From Candidatus Eisenbergiella merdipullorum (GTDB lineage Bacteria; Bacillota; Clostridia; Lachnospirales; Lachnospiraceae): a stretch of 42,006 nt of DNA. Below, piece after piece: positions 38,212-42,006 of the stretch; the first letter of the stretch is position 1, and each line of letters begins with the position of its first letter. Below the pieces are notes generated by a model that saw nothing but the letters and a program-made list of their open reading frames with translations, was not told where the DNA came from and made no database searches. The translations under genes and the position numbers were made by a program. Where the stretch lies: the NCBI GenBank assembly GCA_019118445.1, contig DWYY01000066.1, positions 1 to 42,006 of the forward strand, given 5' to 3'.

Positions 38212-39401
38212 TGGGACACAGTGAAAGAGACCATGCGCTTCTGGGGCCGTCCAACGCTTACCAGTGGGCAGCCTGTCCGCCCAGCGCCCGCCTGTCAGAA
38301 GGCCTGCCGGACACCGGATCGGAAGCGGCGAAGGAAGGGACGCTGGCCCATGAGCTGGCGGAGCTGAAGCTGCGGAATTACTTCTTTTCGCAGGATTTTG
38401 GAAAGCGGAAGCTGGCTGTTGCGGTAAAGAAGCTGAAAGAGGATCCCCTCTGGAACGATGAGATGATGGGATACACGGATGATTATCTGGATTATGTGAG
38501 GGCAGCGGCCCTCTCCTTCAAAACGGAGCCCTCCGTGGCGGTTGAGAAGCGGGTGGATATCAGCGAATATGTCCCGGAATGCTTTGGAACGGCAGACTGC
38601 CTTCTGATCGGCGGCGGGATCATCCATGTGATCGACTTCAAGTATGGGAAAAACCCATCCGGACGAGTGGAGGCAGAGAATAACCTGCAGATGCAGCTGT
38701 ATGCACTGGGGGCCTGGACAGCCAGCCGGATGCTTTACAGGGTGGACAGGGTCCGGATGTCGATCGTCCAGCCGAGGCTCCCGGATGGGATCACGGAATG
38801 GGAGATCCCTCTGGAAAAGCTACTGGAAACCGGAGAATGGATCCGGGAGAGGGCACAGCTGGCATGGAAAGGGGAGGGCGAGTACCACCCCGATGAAAAG
38901 ACCTGCCGGTTCTGCAGGGCCAAAAGCCGCTGCCGGGCGCGTGCAGAAAAGAACCTGGAACTGGCATTTGCACCGGAAAAGGGAAAGCTTCCGCCCCTGA
39001 TCAGCAATGAGGAGATGGGGAAATATCTTCTGCAGGGGCAGGACGTGGCGAAATGGCTTTCTGACCTGCAGGAATGTGCCCTCCAGGAATGCCTGGCCGG
39101 ACATGATGTCCCCGGCTGGAAGGCAGTGGAGGGCAGGAGCACCCGGAAGTGGACGGACATGGATGCGGCATTTGGCCGCCTGATGGAAAGCGGGATCAAT
39201 GCGGCTGTCCTCTGGGAGAGGAAGCCTGTCACCCTGGCTCAGATCGAGAAGATCGTGGGGAAGAAGGACTTTGCCGAATGTGTCGGGGAATATGTGGTAA
39301 AGGAGCCGGGTAAACCGGCACTGGTGCAGGAAAGTGATAACCGGCCGGCAATCACCAACAGGGTGGCTGCGGCAGAGGCATTTAAGGAGGAAGAATCATG
39401 A
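38211..39401 (+). CDS. DUF2800 protein, Cas4/RecB-like nuclease
   Basis: A 396-residue phage protein of the DUF2800 family. It has a PD-(D/E)XK-type core: HELAELKLRNYF, then FGTADCLLIGGGIIHVIDFKYGKNPSGRVEAENNLQMQLYALGAW (D and K of the site in IDFKYGK), and a four-cysteine-like CRFCRAKSRCRARAEKN region typical of Cas4/AddB Fe-S nucleases. Phage relatives sit beside DUF2815 and polymerase genes. A DNA recombination or end-processing role is likely. It overlaps the previous stop by one base and the next start by four (ATGA). Confidence 0.9.
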   Translation: MGHSERDHALLGPSNAYQWAACPPSARLSEGLPDTGSEAAKEGTLAHELAELKLRNYFFSQDFGKRKLAVAVKKLKEDPLWNDEMMGYTDDYLDYVRAAALSFKTEPSVAVEKRVDISEYVPECFGTADCLLIGGGIIHVIDFKYGKNPSGRVEAENNLQMQLYALGAWTASRMLYRVDRVRMSIVQPRLPDGITEWEIPLEKLLETGEWIRERAQLAWKGEGEYHPDEKTCRFCRAKSRCRARAEKNLELAFAPEKGKLPPLISNEEMGKYLLQGQDVAKWLSDLQECALQECLAGHDVPGWKAVEGRSTRKWTDMDAAFGRLMESGINAAVLWERKPVTLAQIEKIVGKKDFAECVGEYVVKEPGKPALVQESDNRPAITNRVAAAEAFKEEES

Positions 39402-40042
39402 ACGAACTGACTAACGCAACAACCGGGGAAGTAAGGCTTTCCTACGTACATCTTTTCAAGCCCTACGCGTTCCAGCCGGGGCAGGAAGAAAAATTCAGCT
39501 GTACGATCCTGATCCCGAAGTCGGATACGGAGACCATGGCGCGGATCAACAATGCCATCGTAGCGGCTACGGAGAAAGGTGTTTCCGACAAGTGGAACGG
39601 CGTGCGTCCCCCGGTGATCCCCAATCCCGTCTATGACGGGGACGGCGTAAGGCCCTCTGACGGCATGGCTTTCGGCCCGGAGTGCAGAGGCCATTACGTG
39701 CTGACTGCCAGTGCAAAAGCGGATTATCCGCCGGAAGTGGTAGACGCGCAGCTAAACCCGGTCATCAACCAGTCGGAGATCTACAGCGGGATTTACGCCC
39801 GGGTGAATATCAGTTTCTTCCCCTACGCGTTCGGGGGGAAGAAGGGGATCGGGTGCGGCCTTGGACCGGTACAGAAAACCAGGGACGGAGAGCCGCTGGG
39901 CGGAAGCGCCCCGAAGGCGTCCCAGGTATTCGGCACAGTCCCGGCGGCACAGCAGAATAACAACGCAGCTGCCGCCGGTACATATGGATACCAGCAGCCG
40001 GCGGCACAGGGGATCAATCCGATTACCGGGCTGCCGTTTTAA
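39398..40042 (+). CDS. DUF2815 phage ssDNA-binding-like protein
   Basis: A 214-residue DUF2815 protein: GEVRLSYVHLFKPYAFQPGQEEKFSCTILIPKSDTETMARINNAIVAATEKG at the N-terminus, and IYSGIYARVNISFFPYAFGGKKGIGCGLGPVQKTRDGEPLGG near residue 130-170, then a Gly/Ala/Asn/Gln-rich tail ending GINPITGLPF. The family resembles phage single-stranded-DNA-binding proteins (OB-fold, disordered tail). It follows DUF2800 and precedes the polymerase, a common replication module in clostridial phages. Confidence 0.9.
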   Translation: MNELTNATTGEVRLSYVHLFKPYAFQPGQEEKFSCTILIPKSDTETMARINNAIVAATEKGVSDKWNGVRPPVIPNPVYDGDGVRPSDGMAFGPECRGHYVLTASAKADYPPEVVDAQLNPVINQSEIYSGIYARVNISFFPYAFGGKKGIGCGLGPVQKTRDGEPLGGSAPKASQVFGTVPAAQQNNNAAAAGTYGYQQPAAQGINPITGLPF

Positions 40043-40081
40043 GCGGGGAGGGCGTAAAGCCCTTTCCGGGGAGGAAACACC

Positions 40082-42006
40082 ATGCATGAAAACCATCTGA
40101 GCATTGATATAGAGACAAAAAGCAGCGTGGATATCGGGAAGGCTGGGGCGTACAAGTACGCCCAGTCTCCGGATTTTGGGATCCTCCTGTTCGCTTACAG
40201 CCTGGATGACTCGCCGGTGAGGGTGGTAGACCTCGCCTGCGGGGAGAAAATCCCGGAAATCATCCGCCTGGCCCTTATGGATCCGGCAGTTACCAAGCAT
40301 GCCTACAACGCGGCATTTGAGTGGTACTGCCTGAACTGGGCGGGATTCCAGACTCCGCTGGAGCAGTGGAAATGTACCATGGCGCACGGCCTGTACTGTG
40401 GGTATACGGCGGGACTGGATGCAACCGGCAAGGCCATCGGGCTCCCGCAGGAGAAGCAGAAGCTGGCAACCGGCAAGGCACTGATCAAATACTTCTGCAC
40501 ACCGTGCAAGCCGACAAAGGCCAACGGCGGGAGGACCTGGAACCTGCCGGAGCACGCTCCCGAAAAATGGGAGCTGTTTAAGGAATACTGCGGGCAGGAC
40601 GTGGTGACGGAAAAGGCGATCCTGCGGCGGCTGGAGATGTTTCCCATGCCGGAAGAAGAGGAGAAACTCTGGCAGATGGACGTGCGGATGAATGCTTACG
40701 GCGTCCGGGTGGATACCGGCCTGATCGATGGGGCCCTGTCCATCCACGAAAGGAGTACGGAGGAGCTGAGCCGGAAGGCGGCCGCCATCACGGGACTGTC
40801 CAATCCGAACAGCACGGCCCAGCTGTTGGGGTGGCTGAGAGGGCAGGGGACGGAGCTTCCTGACCTGAGGAAGGAAACCGTGGCGGAAACGCTTGATAAT
40901 CCTGAAAACCTCCCGGAGGAGGTAAAAACGGTCCTGGAGATCCGGCAGCAGCTTGGGAAAACGTCCATCAAAAAATATGAGGCCATGAAAGCTGCCTGCT
41001 GCACGGATGAACGGGTGCGGGGGCTGACCCAGTATTACGGGGCCAACCGCACGGGCCGGTGGGCCGGCAGGATGGTGCAGATGCAGAACCTGCCGCGGAA
41101 TTATCTGAAGACCCTCGACTATGCCAGGAAGCTGGTGAAGGCGGGAAATTATGAGGGCGTAAAAGCCCTGTATGGAAATGTGCCGGACACGCTCTCCCAG
41201 CTGATCCGGACGGCGTTCATCCCCTCTGAGGGGCACAAGTTTGTGGTGGCAGACTTTTCCGCCATCGAGGCCCGGGTGATCGCCTGGCTGGCCGGGGAAC
41301 AGTGGGTGAATGAAGTGTTCGCCACCCATGGGAAGATCTACGAGGCCACGGCCTCCCAGATGTTCGGTGTCCCGGTGGAAATGATCGTAAAGGGGAACCC
41401 GGAGTATTCCCTCCGCCAGAAGGGAAAGGTCGCTACGCTGGCTCTGGGATACCAGGGCGGTGTCAACTCCCTGATCAGCATGGGAGCCCTGGGCATGGGG
41501 CTGACGGAGGAAGAACTGCCGGAGATCGTGGACCGGTGGAGGCTGGCGAACCCGAGGATCGTTGACCTGTGGCATCAGGTGGGAAACGCGGCGCTTGCGG
41601 TGATGGAGTCGGCACAGCCGCAGGCGGTCCATGGGCTGGTGTTTGCGCTGGAAGGGGACCTGCTTTATGGGCAGTCCTTCCTGACGGTGCGACTGCCTTC
41701 CGGACGGAAGCTGTTCTACCCAAAACCATTCCTGAAGGAAAACCAGTTCGGGCGTCCGGCGGTCCATTATTACACGGTGGGACAGCAGACACGGAAATGG
41801 GAGGTGGCCTCCACCTACGGCGGGAAGATGGTTGAAAATATCGTGCAGGCCATCGCCAGGGACTGTCTGGCGGAAACCCTGAAGCGGATCGATGCCAGGG
41901 GCCTGCAGGTGGTGTTCCATGTACATGATGAAGTGATTATTGACGCCCCGATGGAGACAACGGTGGAAGAGATCTGCGGCCTGATGGCGGAGCCCATTCC
42001 CTGGGC
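40082..42006 (+). CDS. DNA polymerase family A, phage type (partial, cut by window)
   Basis: A polymerase open to the window edge, 641 codons seen. The 3'-5' exonuclease domain has SIDIETKS (D9, E11) and the HNAxFEW-like YNAAFEWYCLNW. The polymerase domain shows motif A VVADFSAIEARVIAWLAGE (D391), motif B RQKGKVATLALGYQGG and motif C HVHDEVIID (H615, D616, E617), and YGANRTGRWAGRMVQMQNLPR. This resembles Bacillus phage SPO1/phi29-unrelated A-type replicases rather than host PolA, lacking a 5' nuclease. The start has GGGGAGG about 7 bases ahead. The remaining C-terminal residues lie beyond 42006. Confidence 0.94.
   Translation, partial: MHENHLSIDIETKSSVDIGKAGAYKYAQSPDFGILLFAYSLDDSPVRVVDLACGEKIPEIIRLALMDPAVTKHAYNAAFEWYCLNWAGFQTPLEQWKCTMAHGLYCGYTAGLDATGKAIGLPQEKQKLATGKALIKYFCTPCKPTKANGGRTWNLPEHAPEKWELFKEYCGQDVVTEKAILRRLEMFPMPEEEEKLWQMDVRMNAYGVRVDTGLIDGALSIHERSTEELSRKAAAITGLSNPNSTAQLLGWLRGQGTELPDLRKETVAETLDNPENLPEEVKTVLEIRQQLGKTSIKKYEAMKAACCTDERVRGLTQYYGANRTGRWAGRMVQMQNLPRNYLKTLDYARKLVKAGNYEGVKALYGNVPDTLSQLIRTAFIPSEGHKFVVADFSAIEARVIAWLAGEQWVNEVFATHGKIYEATASQMFGVPVEMIVKGNPEYSLRQKGKVATLALGYQGGVNSLISMGALGMGLTEEELPEIVDRWRLANPRIVDLWHQVGNAALAVMESAQPQAVHGLVFALEGDLLYGQSFLTVRLPSGRKLFYPKPFLKENQFGRPAVHYYTVGQQTRKWEVASTYGGKMVENIVQAIARDCLAETLKRIDARGLQVVFHVHDEVIIDAPMETTVEEICGLMAEPIPW

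Larger units (their letters stand above)
28400..42006. mobile_element. Prophage-like element, recombinase end (incomplete in window)
   Basis: All genes from here fit a temperate phage: serine recombinase at the edge, type I toxin-antitoxin-like locus, accessory genes, ImmA/ImmR switch, Cro-like protein, sigma factor and a replication module of DUF2800, DUF2815 and family A polymerase. GC content drops strongly in 30.9-36.2 kb and rises again after. No structural genes are inside the window, so it could be a phage or a phage-derived element; the far end is not seen. Confidence 0.85.

Noticed and set aside
39752-41926. 724-codon open frame on the minus strand
   Set aside because: It is antisense to the polymerase and DUF2815 genes, which have clear motifs; long antisense frames are common in GC-rich coding DNA.
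28400-42006. CRISPR array or tRNA attachment site
   Set aside because: No regularly spaced repeats and no tRNA-like cloverleaf were seen near the element end.

Overview
The window looks like a chromosome segment of an anaerobic, spore-forming Clostridia bacterium, probably Lachnospiraceae. The evidence is the typical Firmicutes gene orders yicC-remA-gmk-rpoZ and recA-recX-rny, a pair of small coat-F-like spore proteins, SpoIIM- and SpoVB-type membrane proteins, ribonuclease Y, RqcH, strong AGGAGG ribosome binding sites and a Gram-positive SOS box (GAAC-N4-GTTC) at recA. No rRNA, tRNA or CRISPR array was seen.

Bases 1-28,400 are ordinary host chromosome. They begin with the last codons of a probable glycogen synthase, an RsiV-like lipoprotein and two small spore-coat-like genes. 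Next come degV and a converging rqcH, then a housekeeping run (yicC, remA, gmk, rpoZ, rimO, pgsA, cinA), a zinc-ribbon membrane protein, SOS-controlled recA-recX, rny, a Nudix hydrolase and a SpoIIM-like gene. A DUF1538 membrane protein is followed directly by a double PII-type regulator. On the minus strand lie a DAHP synthase and a SpoVB-like flippase. A sulfur-transfer cluster (cysteine desulfurase, NifU scaffold, MnmA tRNA thiolase) and a GH51 arabinofuranosidase follow.

At about 28,394-28,413 the host sequence stops inside a feoB-like gene, of which only the C-terminal membrane half remains. From there to the right edge is a prophage-like element. Its end carries a large serine recombinase reading toward the junction. 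Next is a compact type I toxin-antitoxin-like locus: a 26-residue hydrophobic peptide with a convergent antisense RNA gene. An AT-rich accessory slot follows (Uma2 nuclease, HEPN-like protein, zinc-ribbon membrane protein), then an ImmA/ImmR-type lysogeny switch with a divergent Cro-like gene, three evenly spaced operator palindromes and its own SOS box. After several microproteins, structured non-coding DNA and a sigma factor comes the replication module (YdbC/PC4-like protein, DUF2800, DUF2815, family A DNA polymerase), which runs off the window.

The most interesting points are the type I toxin-antitoxin-like locus with inverted-repeat promoter regions, the element interrupting feoB, the tandem PII protein paired with a DUF1538 transporter, the HEPN-like accessory gene, the matching SOS boxes on host recA and prophage, a repeated ribosome-binding-site leader in front of three small phage genes, and several strong unexplained RNA hairpins (yicC-remA, nifS-nifU, 35,180-35,565). 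All functions are inferred from reading the sequence; no database search was run.
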